A stretch of DNA of 64,000 nt from Cloeon dipterum. Lineage: Eukaryota; Arthropoda; Insecta; Ephemeroptera; Baetidae. Under the pieces are notes generated by a model. The model worked only from the letters and a program-made list of their open reading frames with translations. It was not told where the DNA came from and did no database searches. The stretch spans positions 2,408,501 through 2,472,500 of the forward strand of contig NC_088787.1 of NCBI RefSeq assembly GCF_949628265.1, read 5' to 3'. The translations under genes and the position numbers were made by a program. Shown piece after piece: positions 9,462 through 21,844 of the stretch. Positions within the stretch are counted from its first letter, which is position 1. Each line of letters begins with the position of its first letter.

Positions 9462-11089
9462 TCAGCCACGCAAAGGTAAGTCTGCAAAAGGATCAGGAAC
9501 GGGAGAGAGATTAGACTCGGCATAACCCAGAAAAAGAGTATTTGAAATAAGAGGTCTCGGCCAAGCCGCCGGTGTAAAAAGGGTCAAATTTTAAAAGGAG
9601 TCTTCAGGCCCTCTTAAGCACTATCAAACTAAACGTTTAAAATACTGTCAGTCGCTGGTGAAATTGGCCAGCTGCTGCCTTTATTAAATAATATCATTTA
9701 ACTGGTGTGAGTTTAGACCGCGACTTTTGGGCAAAATTTATTAAACAAGTTCCGATTTTATAAGCAAGAGAGATTCCCAAAATTTCATCTCACATCTAGA
9801 GTTTTATTTACCCGTGGGCGTGCCGAATAGGTACGATCCTGCGCCGACTGCAGCCTTGAGTAGTTTATGCCTAGCCTTAGACCAATCCTCAGTTTCATTT
9901 CTCTCCGTCATCCATAAAGTGCCGTTCGTGTCCAAGGCAAAAGTAAACGGCCTACCAGATTCCAGATCTCCGACCTAAAAGAGCGCAGTGAATTGATATT
10001 ATTAGCCTAATAGCGCATGAATTGTCGGGAATAAAAGGAGGAGTTAAAGGGAGTTTAACCTCGTGTAACCTCTGCTCACGAAAGGGCTCCGAAATATTCG
10101 ATTTGGATAGGTAATCCTTGTATGAAGAGGCGGCATACAAGACATTGGCGCTGTCGAATAGCATTCTGTAAGGGTTTCCAGTCCACTCGCCGATTAATTT
10201 GACAGCAGCGCTTCCGTCTTCTTTCTTCAGCTCAGACACAGACACCGAGTACATTTCTTTGGATTTAAATCTTCCCAGGTACAACTGTCTCGCTTCCCTG
10301 TTAGCAGAGAGGGCCAAGGAATACCATTTTCTGCCTGGTGTTTTAACTGTCCAGGATTTGTCCGTTTTACGGCTGTAAACTACGATGTTCTCAGACATGG
10401 CGTCTGTGATGTACGCAAGGTAGTCGTCTGGCGTTTTGTCCAGCACTATATCATGCAGCCACCCTTTTGAATATGAATGAGAGAAGACTTTGTCCGGGAA
10501 TTGGTGAACGCGCTCGGTTGTGTCGTTGTTGACCAGGTCGAATATCCAAATTTTGCTCGGACATTTGCTGTTTCCTTGATCAACCACCCACAACCGACCA
10601 TCAGGGTCCGTTTCCATTCCATTGGCCACCTGAATAGAATTGCAGTTGTCTTTTTTCTGGGAAGAAAAATACAAACAGTTATTTTTATAAATGCAGACTA
10701 TTATCCAGCAAGAAATTGGATATTAGACGCTATATATTAGAAGCTGAAAACGGGTTTTAATTTCGGAGACTTACATGAAATTCCCAGGTTGGGAAAGGAG
10801 CAAGTTTTGGAGATGCAGTCGCCGAGCCACTCGTTGGCAGCCACACCAGAGTGGCGGGAATTCCGGGACTTGTATCGTCAAGGCTTAGAAAGAGCCTTCC
10901 TTCATAAGCAGCCAAGAATCGAATTTCAACCTCCAATGGATTGAAATTTTGTTTCATCTGTCCGATTGAGCTTTCCGGTCCTGACGGCCAGACGAAATCG
11001 AATTTATCCCATTCGTAGACGGTTGTGAAGTTGACGGCGTTGGCCACGCACAGGCCAAGCAAAAATATGGCAGCAAAGAACGGAGACAT
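9462..11089 (-). CDS. Yellow/MRJP-like gene 2, secreted form (364 aa)
   Basis: The exons on the minus strand are A 10775-11089, B 10060-10656, C 9812-9974 and D 9462-9481. All junctions are GT/AG and the phases agree (0, 0, 1). Exon A gives a signal peptide (MSPFFAAIFLLGLCVANA), VYEWDKFDFVWPSG and GIPATLVWLPTSG. Exon B starts KKDNCNSIQVANGMETD and carries LWVVDQGN, CPSKIWIFDL, DIVLDKTPDDYLAYITDA, VVYSRKTDKSW and KSNISEPFREQR. Exon C has RPFTFALDTNGTLWMTER. These are the conserved blocks of the yellow/MRJP beta-propeller. Exon D adds only D-L-P-L-R-G before a stop. The old membrane exon follows in another frame, so the product should be secreted. Its specific role is unknown. Confidence 0.85.
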
Positions 11090-11400
11090 TGTCTTTGAGC
11101 TGAAAGCAAAAATTATAAATCAAATTGATTGCCACCTAAAACGATAGAACCGATAGTTATTCTCGTGATGATTAGGAGTAAAATGTTTTTCGTTAAAATT
11201 ATTTGAAAATATCCTTCATTCATTTTAGCACTGAGTGGAGGTAAAACAGCAGAATTCTCCAATATATAAAAATTACGAGTGTCTATAGCACCGCTTGGCA
11301 CTGCGGGCCACTGACCGTCGAGAGAATCGCGTCGGCTCGCGAGGTCATGGGGCGCGACCTGGCGAGAATTGGTGGATGTACAAAATTTGGCCGTGCACCC

Positions 11401-11545
11401 TCAAGTGTGCTCGAAAAAAAGCATAAAAAACGGCTCGGGAGCGGAGGTCAGGTCGGATACCCTGAAAAAGGTCGTCAGGGTACGGCAGGTTGAAGCGTAG
11501 ACCGAGACGTATCCAACGATGGTTCGTGGTCGACGATTTTGACGA
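11401..11545 (-). repeat. Dispersed repeat R1
   Basis: It contains the hairpin TACCCTGA...TCAGGGTA with a short T-rich loop, plus 'gaccacgaacc' and 'gtctcggtctacgc' words. It is shared with 11745-11880, 13830-14065, 17150-17280 and 42540-42790. It lies in the 5' intron of gene 2. Confidence 0.7.
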
Positions 11546-11744
11546 AAATAAATTCTTATACTTCGTGCGTCGATCAATTTGTACCAAAAACGCGAAAGGA
11601 GCCTTAAAAAAATCATTTTGTGCGGTATTTAATTTATCTATTGAGCTCCACTGCGCGTGCGCAGCTGCCAAACGCTCCGCTAAACGTGCGCCGCCCCGTC
11701 GTTAGGAAAAAATATAAATATTATACGCCAACTCTGCTCGAAAA

Positions 11745-11880
11745 AGAACAAAAAACACGCCTCTGAAGCGATCTCAGGTCGAGATACCCTGAAAAAGGTC
11801 GTCAGGGTATTGCCCATGAAAGCCGAGCCTGAGACCTATCTGATGAGGGGTCGTGGTCGAGGGTAGCTCCAGCGGTCGAA
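11745..11880 (-). repeat. Dispersed repeat R1, second copy
   Basis: It has the same hairpin ('ataccctgaaaaaggtc', 'gtcagggtat') and the 'gggtcgtggtcgagggtag' end. It is more diverged than the copy at 11401 and lies 200 bp from it in the same orientation. Confidence 0.6.
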
Positions 11881-12216
11881 ATTTGCGGAATTATAAACCG
11901 GCGGTGGCCAACTCAAAAACCCGAAAAAATTTAATTTTGATTTTTCTATGGGATATAAAAATCCGGCGATGGGAACCTATCTCCGCGGGTCGCCCAGACA
12001 TAATGGATAAAATGCCAGCACGCGCACCGTATTATAAGTAAAGTAAGGAAAAAATAAACCGACGAGCCTTTGAGTAATAGCGAAATGCTCGATGGCTCTG
12101 CCTTCATTAATTTTAGCCTTTTAAAAACTGGTTTTCCGACCAGAAAATACTGGAAATAATTTTTTTTAATGCGCAGTCAGCGTTCTAAAACTCCCCTTAA
12201 AAAATGTGTGTTCTTT

Positions 12217-12650
12217 AATTCACCAGTTGCATAAACCCTTAGTGATCGAAGTCGCCAACAGATGGCGCCACCGTAGACTTTCGATTTTAAGGCACTTCCG
12301 CTGCGATTTCAGACTCAATCTAGCTACCGTGCATTCTTCAATTAATTTGCTATTTTTTGACGTGCTGAAAACCAAAATCGGTTCAGCCAATCGCCGTAGA
12401 ATCGTGAAAAACTATTTTTTGAAATAAAAAAATCTTTTCCAACGTTTCTACGGCGAACGGCTGAACCGATTTTGGTTTTCAGCACGTCAAAAAAAGCAAA
12501 TTAATTAAAAAAAAATAAAGTAGCTAGATTGAGTCTGAAATCGCAGCGGAAATGCCTTACAACCGCTTAAAACAAATTTTTTTAGAAAGTCTGTGGTTGC
12601 GCCATCTGTTGGCGGCTTCAATAACTAAGGGTTTATGCAACTGGTCAATT
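12217..12650. mobile_element. Foldback MITE, family F1 (full length)
   Basis: This 434-bp element is almost entirely an inverted repeat. The left arm is 'aattcaccagttgcataaa...' and the right arm '...tttatgcaactggtcaatt', with 'ccaacagatggcgcc' near each end and a centre around 'ctattttttgaaataaaaaaatc'. It is almost identical to 37018-37450. No coding capacity. It lies in the 5' intron of gene 2. Confidence 0.85.
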
Positions 12651-13491
12651 CGTTATTGATGATTTTCACGTTAAATTTGTTTCCATTTTTGTCGACTTGA
12701 TTGCGTAAGAGAACGAAAGCAAAAAATCCGCGCTGTGCTGGAACGATAAAGGCGCTCGATCTGCACGTCCTGTTCGCCGCGTTATCGTTGCCACCGTGAA
12801 CTTAAACCCGACTCGGACGCTAACTCCAATGAAAATAAATCACGAGGAAATTAATTGGAGCAGTTTTCGAGTCCAGAAAAATAAAAAAAACCGTAGGAAA
12901 CAGGGTTCACCAGTGGAGCAATGCGCAAAAAATGCATCACTGGTTTTTTGCGCAAAATAAACAGCTGTTTTGGAATTTTCCTCATTCTTTTTAATTTAAC
13001 CCGAAAAAAATCAATTTTTGATATTTCGGAAAATTACGTTGAGAGTTAAATTTTTCAGTCTCTTGGTGGAACTAGTGGCTCTTATACTGATTTTGCGGAT
13101 TTTGAAAAATCCCTATTTTTGGCCATCAATCGTGAGAATTTTTTATTTTCTATAAAAGAATGCATATGTTTTGGAAAATGCGCAAAATTGCAGAAAAACC
13201 CGCAAAAAAGGTTTTTTGCAATGCAGTGGGTTTTTTTTCGGAAAAATCCTGCTAGGAAAGACCTCCTTAGATTTAACCGGAGCAACATCTCAAATTTTCA
13301 CGGTCAACATTTAATCAATCGATCATCCTTACTAACAATTCAATCTCAGAAAATCTTTATTTAAAAAAATAAATATTGGTCAAAAATAATTTCAGTGCGG
13401 GAATAAATAAATTTAATTTTGAACTAAGCTGGATCTTTAAATTTTAACACATATCAAAAGCATAGATTATAACACGAAACGTTTTCTTTAC

Positions 13492-13625
13492 CTTGAATGC
13501 AGCAAATATCGGCCCCAATTTTCAGCTGAGCCGACGCTCTGCCTTGTCGAGGTGGAGAGAGCATCTAAATTGCGCATTTAATTTTGATATCTCGTCGATC
13601 GGGTTGGAGGTCGGAAATGACGTCA
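13492..13625 (-). promoter_or_regulatory. Promoter and exon 0 of gene 2
   Basis: The minus strand has TGACGTCA at 13618-13625, a conserved GATATCAAAAT/ATTTAG region, and exon 0 ending at 13492 with a CAAG|GTAAAGAAA donor. The initiator CAGTG is changed here (CAGAG), so the start is less certain than in other copies. The intron to coding exon A is 2.4 kb. Confidence 0.5.
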
Positions 13626-14932
13626 TTTCGCGTGATGATTTTTTTGGGCGACGAGAGAGTCGCAAATGAATTGCTCGCCAGGCGTTCTCAATAAATATGA
13701 CAATTGGTTGGAGGTTTTAGCTCTGAGATAACTATTATTAACCGAAAATTAGTGCAAGATTTTCCTGAGAGTTTTTTCACTCGTGCGCGCGAGCATCTCA
13801 GAGCTCACTCGTGAAAATGGTTTTATTTTTATTAAAATTCAGTCGTGTGTCCGATCATCGACCACGAACCCTCATCGGACAGGTCCCGGTCTGCGCTTCG
13901 ACCTGCCATACCCTGACAACCTTTTTCAGGGTACCCCGACCTAAAATCCTCCACGTAGCCGATTTTTTATTATTTTTTTCCAGCAATTTCAAGAACATTT
14001 GGCAATACGTGGTCACGATTTGAGACCTTTCCCTTCACTGACCTTCCTCAGGTCTCGTGACTTGACATTTGAAAGCGGACTTTGGATCAAAGAGGTGGTC
14101 CATGAAAGGAAAAATTACTATTTTTTCGCTGTCATGAATAATTTTAATGTTTAAAATTAAGTCAAGGGTTTTTATCGGTGAATGGAGCCAGCATTGCATG
14201 TGCGCTTATCTTCACAGCAAAAATTCTGCCTCGCAGATAATATCAGTGGAGTTGTTGAAAATGTACGCAACCGGATCGACACAAGCGCCGATCAAATTGC
14301 ATAACAAGAATCTTTACATTTCAGCATCGACACGAAAATTGATTTTTAACAATAATTTGAGAAAATGACTAGCAATGTCAAGCTGGCTGTTTAATTTTAA
14401 ATGAAAATCGTAATGCAAGCATGACATTAATGTATTAAATAAAGGGAAACAAAATTACCGCTTTGTTTACAAACATTTTATTTTGATGAAGCTTCATCTT
14501 TCCGAGAAAATTGCGAACGACCGTCAAAATAAAATTTAAGCATGCGCGCTGCACGACGCTAAAGAAATTCTTGCAAGCCTTTAGTAGAAATTTAATTATT
14601 GAAAAGAATTTTTGAACATTTTACCATCATCTGTATAGATTTAAAAAAGGACTAGATAAGAAAAACAAATACAGTTTTATTATATAGGGGATAATGCAAA
14701 ACATATTTTTATTTACCTTGAATCATTCTTACAAATAAAAGATTATTATGTTGAAAAATGCGATAAACCATTAACCGTTATAAGCAAATCTATGTATTTT
14801 TAATTAACCCAAAATTAAAATGCAACACACTCTATATTTTATATAGAAAATTATCCGGGAAAATGGACATTTCCGCACGGTTATCCATCGATATGTGCCT
14901 GAAAGAGGTTTGCATTCTTCCCGATTTCAGGT
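13626..14932. other. Spacer between gene 3 and gene 2, with an R1 copy
   Basis: No gene. Repeat R1 is in plus orientation at about 13830-14065. Then follow array spacer (14260-14620) and the gene 3 3' flank. The open stretch around 14832-14932 is the relic of the membrane exon (AWLNLKSGRMQTSF, MDNRAEMSIFPDN) in a frame that splicing from exon C does not reach. Confidence 0.5.
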
Positions 14933-16668
14933 TCAGCCACGCAGTGACAAGTCTGCAAAAGGATGAGGAACGGGAGAGAGATTGAACTTTGTGGGCGGGG
15001 CTGCGTCTTTCCAATAAGTTTACTCTGGGGACTCAGATTGATAAAGAAGACTCCGAGTAGATTCTGCGCTTCTCCAGTTGTTAAAGAGGGAGGAGGGGTA
15101 GATTCTACACGAAGGGATGATGTGGATGATTCTGTCGTGATTTGCTGCTGTCCTGAGGTCTCAGCAAGGGTCGTTAGAACTGCAAAATAAGCGTGTTATT
15201 CTCGCAACGGAAAGTGCTCTCTAGAGTTTTATTTACCAGCGGATGTGCTGAATAAATTCGATCTTTTGCTGACTGCAGCCTTGAGCAGTTTATGCCTAAT
15301 CGCACTCACAGATTGATTTCTCTGCGTCATCCAGAAAGTGCCGTTCGTGTCCAAGGCAAAAGTAAACGGCCAAAAAGCACGACCAACCTAAAAGAGTGAA
15401 GTGATTTGATATTGTTAGACTGGCGTAAAGCTTACAAATTGACGGGAACAAAAGGAGCCTTTTAATATTTTTATTTTTAGGGGAACTTTTACCTCGTGTA
15501 ATCGCTGCTCATGAAATGGCTGCGAAATATTCCATTTGGAGATGTGTTCCCAGCTGTAAAAGGCGGTATACATGACATTGGCGCTGTCGATCAACATTCT
15601 GTAAGGTTGATGAGTCCATTCTCCGATGAATTTGACAGCAGCGCTGCCGCCTTCATTCTTCAGCTCAGAAAGAGACACCGAGTACAGTTCTTTGGAACCA
15701 TATCTTCCAAGGTACAACTGTTTCGCTTCCGTGTTAGTGGAGACGGCCAAGGATTCCCATTTTCTCCTTGGTGTTTTAATTGACCAAGATTTGTCCGTTT
15801 TTCGACTATAAACTACGATGTTCTCGGATTTAGCGTCTGTGATGTACGCAATGTAGTCGTCTGGTGTTTTCTCCAGCACTATTTCCCTCAGCTCCCTTCG
15901 AATATACGAATTAGAGACGACTGTGTCCGGGAACTGGTGCACGCGCTCGGTTGTGTCGTGGTTGAGAAGGTTGAATATCCAAATTTTGCCTGGACATTTC
16001 TTGTTACCGTCATCAAGCACCCACAACCGACCATCAGTGTCCGTTTTCATTCCTTTGGCCGCTTGAATAAAATCGCAGTTGTCTTTTTTCTGGAAAGAGA
16101 AATAAAATCAGACTTTTTATTAATTAATCGAAATTTAGCAAATTAAGTGACGCTCTTCACTTTCAAAAATTTAAAATATTTTCTGGACTGAATGATCTCT
16201 ATGCCTTTTGTCTCGTTCAGTACGAGAGTCCATAAAAGTTAAGAGAAAAAGTCATTTTCAGTATAATTTGGCGTTGAACGACCCAGAAACTTCAAATTTC
16301 CCAATTTGTTTTAATAGAGGCTCAAAAAGGTTTTTTATTCAGATTTAGAGACTTACATGTAAATGCCAGGATGGAAAAGGAGCAAGCTTTGGAGGTGAGG
16401 TCGAGTTGCCGCTCGTTGGCAGCCACACCAAAGTGGCGGGAATTCCGGAATACGTATCAAGGCTTAGAAACAGCCTTTCTCCAAAAACAGCCATGTATGA
16501 AAGATAAACATTGCCTGGCTTGTATTCATCTTTGATTTGTCCGATTGAAGTGTCCGCTCCTGATGGCCAGACGAAATCGAATTTGTCCCACTCGTAGACG
16601 GTTGAGAAATTGACGGCGTTGGCCAGGCACAGGCCAAGCAAAAAGATGGCTGCTAAGAACGGAGACAT
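14933..16668 (-). CDS. Yellow/MRJP-like gene 3, secreted form (359 aa)
   Basis: The exons are A 16357-16668, B 15493-16089, C 15237-15387 and D 14933-14952. I chose the ATG at 16668 because an acceptor TTTCAG lies 10 bases upstream, ruling out reading further 5'. Exon A has a signal peptide (MSPFLAAIFLLGLCLANA) and VYEWDKFDFVWPSGADTS. Exon B has LWVLDDGNKKCPGKIWIF, LEKTPDDYIAYITDAKSE, RKWESLAVS and KWNISQPFHEQR. Exon C is 12 bases shorter at its start than in most copies. Exon D adds D-L-S-L-R-G and a stop, as in genes 2 and 4, so the product is predicted to be secreted. The AATAAA of the retained-intron form is at 15228-15233. Confidence 0.85.
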
Positions 16669-17149
16669 TGTCTTCAAGCTGAAAGCAAAATCAAAACCGT
16701 ATAAAAACTCGATTCAGCACCGATATATTTATTCGTGATGATCGCAATTATTAAAATAATTCGATAAAATCCTTTGTTTATTTTAGCACTCTAATTAAAA
16801 CAGCGGGGGTCAAATGTGCGATTAAATTGGTTTCCACTGCGCGGATCCAACATGGCGTCTGAATGTGGGAAACAAAAAAGCTCTCTTCATGGGATTGCCG
16901 TACGAGTGTCAAGAGTTTGTTTTTACGATCCAAACGACACAATTAAGTACAAGTAATGCAAATTACGTCAAAATTTTTACCAAAACTTGGATCTTTTCGC
17001 GCATTTTCACGTGACCGTTTTATCGTGTCATACTCCACCGGACGCCACATCTGCGCGTCGCATGAATCTGGACCCCGCTGAATTAAAAGACTGATAGCGG
17101 AGGTAAAAATAGCAAAATTATGCTCAAAATGCTCCAATTTGCTGAAAAA

Positions 17150-17285
17150 CCATAAAAAACGGCTCGGGAGCGGAGGTCAGGTCGGATAACCTGAAAAAGG
17201 TCATCAGGGTAGGACAGTTTGAAGCGTAGACCGAGACGTATCCAACGAGGGTTCGTGGTCTATGATCGGACGAGCGGTTGAATTT
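17150..17285 (-). repeat. Dispersed repeat R1
   Basis: It is a close relative of the copy at 11401, sharing 'aaaaacggctcgggagcgga', 'ggtcaggtcggataacctga' and 'gacgtatccaacgagggttc'. It is in the 5' intron of gene 3. The 'ttttgacaaaaataaa...' sequence that follows also matches the 11540 region, so the shared segment is longer than the hairpin core. Confidence 0.65.
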
Positions 17286-17869
17286 TGACAAAAATAAAAC
17301 CTAATTTTCGTGTCGATAAATTTGTATCGAAAAAGCGAAAAACGAGCATTAAAAAAATGACTGTGCAATATTTAATTGATCTATTGGGATCCACTGCCCG
17401 CGCGCAGCTTCCGAACGCTCCGCACGTCGTTAAGAAAAAATCGCGAAAACCAAAAAAAAAATCAATTTTTGCCGACTCGATCGTGTAAGAAAACGAAAGC
17501 ATAAATATCCCCGCTGTGTGACGATAAGGCGCTCTTTTTGTACATCCTGTTCGCGTAATCGCTTCCCCAGTTCGCTTGCTCCCGTTTCTCCGGTTCGCTC
17601 AATCCAATGAAAATAAAAAATTAAGGATTGGCCGAGCATTTTGTGACCAGATAAATTAATAATAAAAAAACGCGTATAGGAAACGCTTCGTCTCCACACC
17701 TCCAGATTTCTGTCTGTTGAATCTCAGAAAATCTTTACTAAATTATAAATCAATGGTAAAATAGCATTTTATTTTTAATTTAGCTGGATTCTTAATATTT
17801 AACACAGACCAAAAGCAACGATGTGGATGAGTAGCAAATAATCAGACCAGCACGAAACGATTTCTTTAC

Positions 17870-17996
17870 CTTAAATGCAGCAAAAATGGCCCCTAAGTGT
17901 CAGCTGAGCCAGCCTGTCGAGGTTGAGAGAGCGTCTAAAATGTGCTTTTACTTTTGATAACTCGTCGGGTTGGGTGAGAGGTCGGAAATGACATCA
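17870..17996 (-). promoter_or_regulatory. Promoter and exon 0 of gene 3
   Basis: Exon 0 ends at 17870 with AAG|GTAAAGAAA. A CRE-like TGATGTCA (written TGACATCA on the plus strand, 17989-17996) and the 'aactcgtcgggttggg' block match other copies. Sequence near the expected initiator is shortened. Confidence 0.5.
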
Positions 17997-18635
17997 TTTC
18001 GCGTGATAATTTTTAGAGGCGAGAGTCGCAAAAGTGATCAGACTGAAGTTCTTAATAAACATAATTTATAAATAGATATGTTAATTTGCTAATTTTTTTT
18101 TTTTACCAAAAATTAGTTCAGCCTATTGTAAGCTTTTCCTGAGAGTTTTTACTCAGGGCTATCTCCAGCCCTGGTGTAAAATTTAAAAAAAATAGCACTC
18201 AAGTTCGACGAAAAATATATCTGGTATCATTTTAAGACCAAATAAAACCCGATATAATCAAATTTCTAGGAGGTTTTAAATATTAATTAAATTATTAAAG
18301 TTATTAGAAAATTGACTGTTCGAAAAGGATTTTTTAACATGACCATCAATCAACTCTCGTTTAAAAAAAGGATAAAATAAAGAAAAACGAAGCGTTTATT
18401 TTGGGGAATATATGCAATGTATATTTTTATTTGCCATGAATTAATTGTACGAATAAAAGATTATTATGTTGAAAAAGGTGATAAACCATATAGCGCTAAG
18501 TTCTGTTATTTTTAATTATCCCACAACTAAATTGCAACACACACTATTTTTTATATTGGTCTCAGTAAAAGACTGTTTGCTCTCCGGGAAATGGAATGTG
18601 CCTGGAAGAGGTCTGCTTTCTTCTTATCCTCAGGG
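17997..18635. other. Spacer between gene 4 and gene 3
   Basis: No gene. It carries the array spacer junction ('aaaaggattttttaacatgaccatcaatc' near 18335) and then the 3' flank of gene 4. Sequence at 18560-18635 is out-of-frame relic of the membrane exon. Confidence 0.45.
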
Positions 18636-21127
18636 TCAGCCACGCAATGACAAGTCTGCAAAAGGATCAGATAAGAGAGAGAGAAAGAGAGATTACATTC
18701 GTTTTTGGCGGTGTTTTGCCCGAAGAAATGGATTCTGTGGCCTCGAATTCATAAAGAGGACTCCAAATGATATAATTTGTAATCAATAAATTAAAGTTTA
18801 AATGAATATTTGTTCTGAAGATGGCCGACTTAGAGACATTTTCCGACTGAAAAAAAAACAATATTTTCTTAAGCCTGTCATGGGTGTTGATGTTGATCAA
18901 ATCAAATACGACGAGTAACTAACATTCAAAGAATTGGAATTTTATATGGATTTCCGGGCAAAAGAATTTTTATTGAAAATGTAAAATTGATAGATTGAGT
19001 TTTTTTTCAACAACGTTCTAATAAAATCAAGAGAGATTCCGAAGATCTCAGGATTTTTGACAAAACATGCTATTACGTTTAAAGGACGGGACAAATATTG
19101 CAATATTTATCTACATAAAAACATAATTAATCAAGATAAAATATGGCTTTTAGTTATTCCTTTTTGTCCATCTCTAATCGGACTGAAATAATTGAAAAAA
19201 GAAAAAGATTTGTGATTGATATTTCTAAGTTTATAAAAGGCAAATTAAAAATAAAATGAATGTGGTATAAATTTGTAGCATCATTCTCTAGCAGTTGGAT
19301 TTAATTTACCTGTGGACGTGCCGAATTGATACGATCTTGCACCGACTGCAGCCATGAGTAGTTTATGCCTCGGCTTAGTCCAATCCCCAGTATCATTTCT
19401 CTCTGTCATCCAGAAAATTCCGTTCGTGTCCAAGGCAAAAGTAAATGGCCAATCAGTATCCTGTTCTCCAACCTAAAAGTGTGCAGATATTGTTAACCTG
19501 AAAAAGCATGAAAAAGTTGGGGACATAAGGAAAGTTTGATATTTCAATTTTAAAGTCAAAAAACAGGGTTCGCCAATTGTTTCAATGCGTAAAATGCAGG
19601 CGACCATATGTTAGAAATTATGATACAAAAATATTCATTGTATAAAAACATTTCTCTTCCTTTCGCAGCATATTCAAAAATTTAACATTTGGTGGGCGGA
19701 ACCAAAATTTCAAATTTTAATTGGAAATATTTACCTCATGAATACGTTGTTCACGAAAAGGCTCCGAAATATTCCATTTGCAGAGATAATTCTGGTTGAA
19801 AAAGGCGGCATACAAGACGTTGGAGCTGTCGATTAACATTCTGTAAGGTTGGTACGACCATTCGCCGATTAACTTCACAGCAGCGCTTCGACCTTCATTC
19901 TTCAGCTCACAATCAGTGACAGACGCTGAATACAGTTCTTTGTAACCAGATTTTCCAAGGTACAGTTGTCTCTCTTCCCTGATAGGAGAGAGGGCCAAGG
20001 ACACCCATTTTCTCCCTGGTGTTTTAACCAACCAGGATTTGTTCGTTTTTCGGCTGTAAACGATGATATTCTCAGACTTAGAGTCCACGAGATATGCAAG
20101 ATTATCGTCTGGCGTTTTGTCGAGCACGATATCACGCAGGGACCTTTTATCAAATGAAGGAGAGACGACTGCGTCCGGGAATTGGTGGACGCGCACGGTT
20201 GTGTCGTTGTTGAGCAGGTTGAAAATCCAAATTTTGCTTGAACAATTTCTGCTACCTTGATCAAGCACCCACAACCGACCATCACGGTCCGTTTCCATTC
20301 CTTTGGCCGCCTGAATAGAATCGCAGTTGTCCTTTTTCTTGAAAGAGGAATATAAACAATTACTATTTGCAAGCAGATTAGTATATAGATTTTATTTATT
20401 AATCAATCGAACTTTAAAGATAAATTCTAAAAGCGGCATGAAAAATTAATTGTAACTACTTTCAAAAATTTAAAATCGTTTTATTTTTTGCGCTGAATGA
20501 TGTCTGCTTTTTGTCTCGTTCAGTACAAAACTCCAAAAGTTAAAAGAGAAACTCGTTTTCTAATTTTTCCAGCTGTGTATACTAAAATAAAAAAACAAAA
20601 AATTGGGTTAAAAATATTAGAATTTGCTGTTATTCAGTAAAATTTTATTTTTATTAAAAAAAACTCTAAGGAGTGAATCATCAAAATCTCGAGTTTGCCT
20701 CCAAAACGCAGTAATTTGAGAATTTATCCGACATTTTAGAACATTTTTTATTAATTGCGAGTTTATTTCTTTCATTTTTGCATTATTTTCTTTGCTGTTA
20801 TTTTTTTCATACTTCAAAGAGACTTACGTGTAATTCCCAGGATGGGAAAGGAGCTAGCTTCGGAGGTGCAGTCGACGTGCCGCTAATTGGGAACCACACC
20901 AAAGTGGCGGGAATTCCGCGAAACGGTTCAAGGCTTAGAAACAACCTTTCTTCAAAAACAGCCATGTATTCAAAATAAACATTCCATTTAATCTGTTCAT
21001 TTGAAGTGTTCACTCCTGATGGCCAGACGAAATCGTATTTGTCCCACTCGTAGACGGTTGTGAAGTTGATGGCGTTTGCCAGGCACAGGCCGAGCAAAAG
21101 CAGGATGGCAGAAAATAACGGAGACAT
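18636..21127 (-). CDS. Yellow/MRJP-like gene 4, secreted form (361 aa)
   Basis: The exons are A 20828-21127, B 19735-20337, C 19310-19472 and D 18636-18655, all with consistent phases. The exon B acceptor is TTTCAAG, unlike the CCAG of most copies. Exon A (signal MSPLFSAILLLLGLCLANA, YEWDKYDFVWPSG) is 4 codons shorter than usual. Exon B has LWVLDQGSRNCSSKIWIF, RDIVLDKTPDDNLAYLVDS, VYSRKTNKSWLVKTPGRKW and CKWNISEPFREQR. Exon C has WPFTFALDTNGIFWMTER. Exon D gives D-L-S-L-R-G then stop, so a secreted MRJP protein is predicted. Unlike the others, intron C does not give an immediate stop if it is retained. Confidence 0.85.
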
Positions 21128-21234
21128 ATATTGTCTTCGAGCTGAAAGCAAAAAGAAATCAAATTGAAAAACGTAAATAAAACATATATTTCATCACTTC
21201 CCCCCCCCCCCTAATTTGTTGGTAAGAAAAGTGT

Positions 21235-21360
21235 TGCCAAGGCCAGCAGGATTGACTCTGATATTATTGCGGTTGAAATGCCTTTAGCCTTTATATAAGA
21301 ATTTGTAATCGAGTTTACGGTGGTGCCATCTGTTGGCTGCTTCAAACATTAAGGGCTCAT
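21235..21360. repeat. Partial foldback F1 copy (right arm)
   Basis: 'aggattgactctgatattattgcggttgaaatgcct' and 'ggtggtgccatctgttggctgcttcaaacattaaggg' match the right arm of F1 at 12500-12650. The left arm is absent. Confidence 0.5.
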
Positions 21361-21844
21361 GAAATTTTTGTCGACTCGAATGTGTAAGCGAACGAAAGCA
21401 TAAATATCCGCGCGCTGAGGGACGCGATAAGGCGCTCGATCAGCACGTCCCGTTCGCGTTATCGCTGCCACAGTGAACTTGCACTTGTTTTTCATGGTCG
21501 CTCAATCCAAAGTAAATATCACGACAAATAAACTGAAGTAACTTACAATTAGCCGAGCAGATTTTGTGTCCAGAAATTAAAAAAAAATACGTCTCCACTC
21601 CTCCTTCAGATTTAACAGAAGCAATATCTCATTTTTCAAGCTCAAAATTGAATATATTAATTAATTTCTCTTTTACTCCTATCTGTAAATCTCTAAAAAT
21701 CTTTTTAAATAAAAAAACCAATGGTAAAAAAAATAATTCGATTTTGCTCTGAAATGAAAATGAGCTGAATTTTCCATTTTTAACCCCATTGAAAAGCATA
21801 GATGAGTTGCAATAAAAGAGACCAACATGAAACGTTTTCTTTAC

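Noticed and set aside
14832-15014. Minus-strand frame with AWLNLKSGRMQTSFRHISM as a separate small protein
   Set aside because: It is the relic of the membrane exon of gene 3 in a frame that the exon C phase does not reach, and its upstream part is intron sequence.
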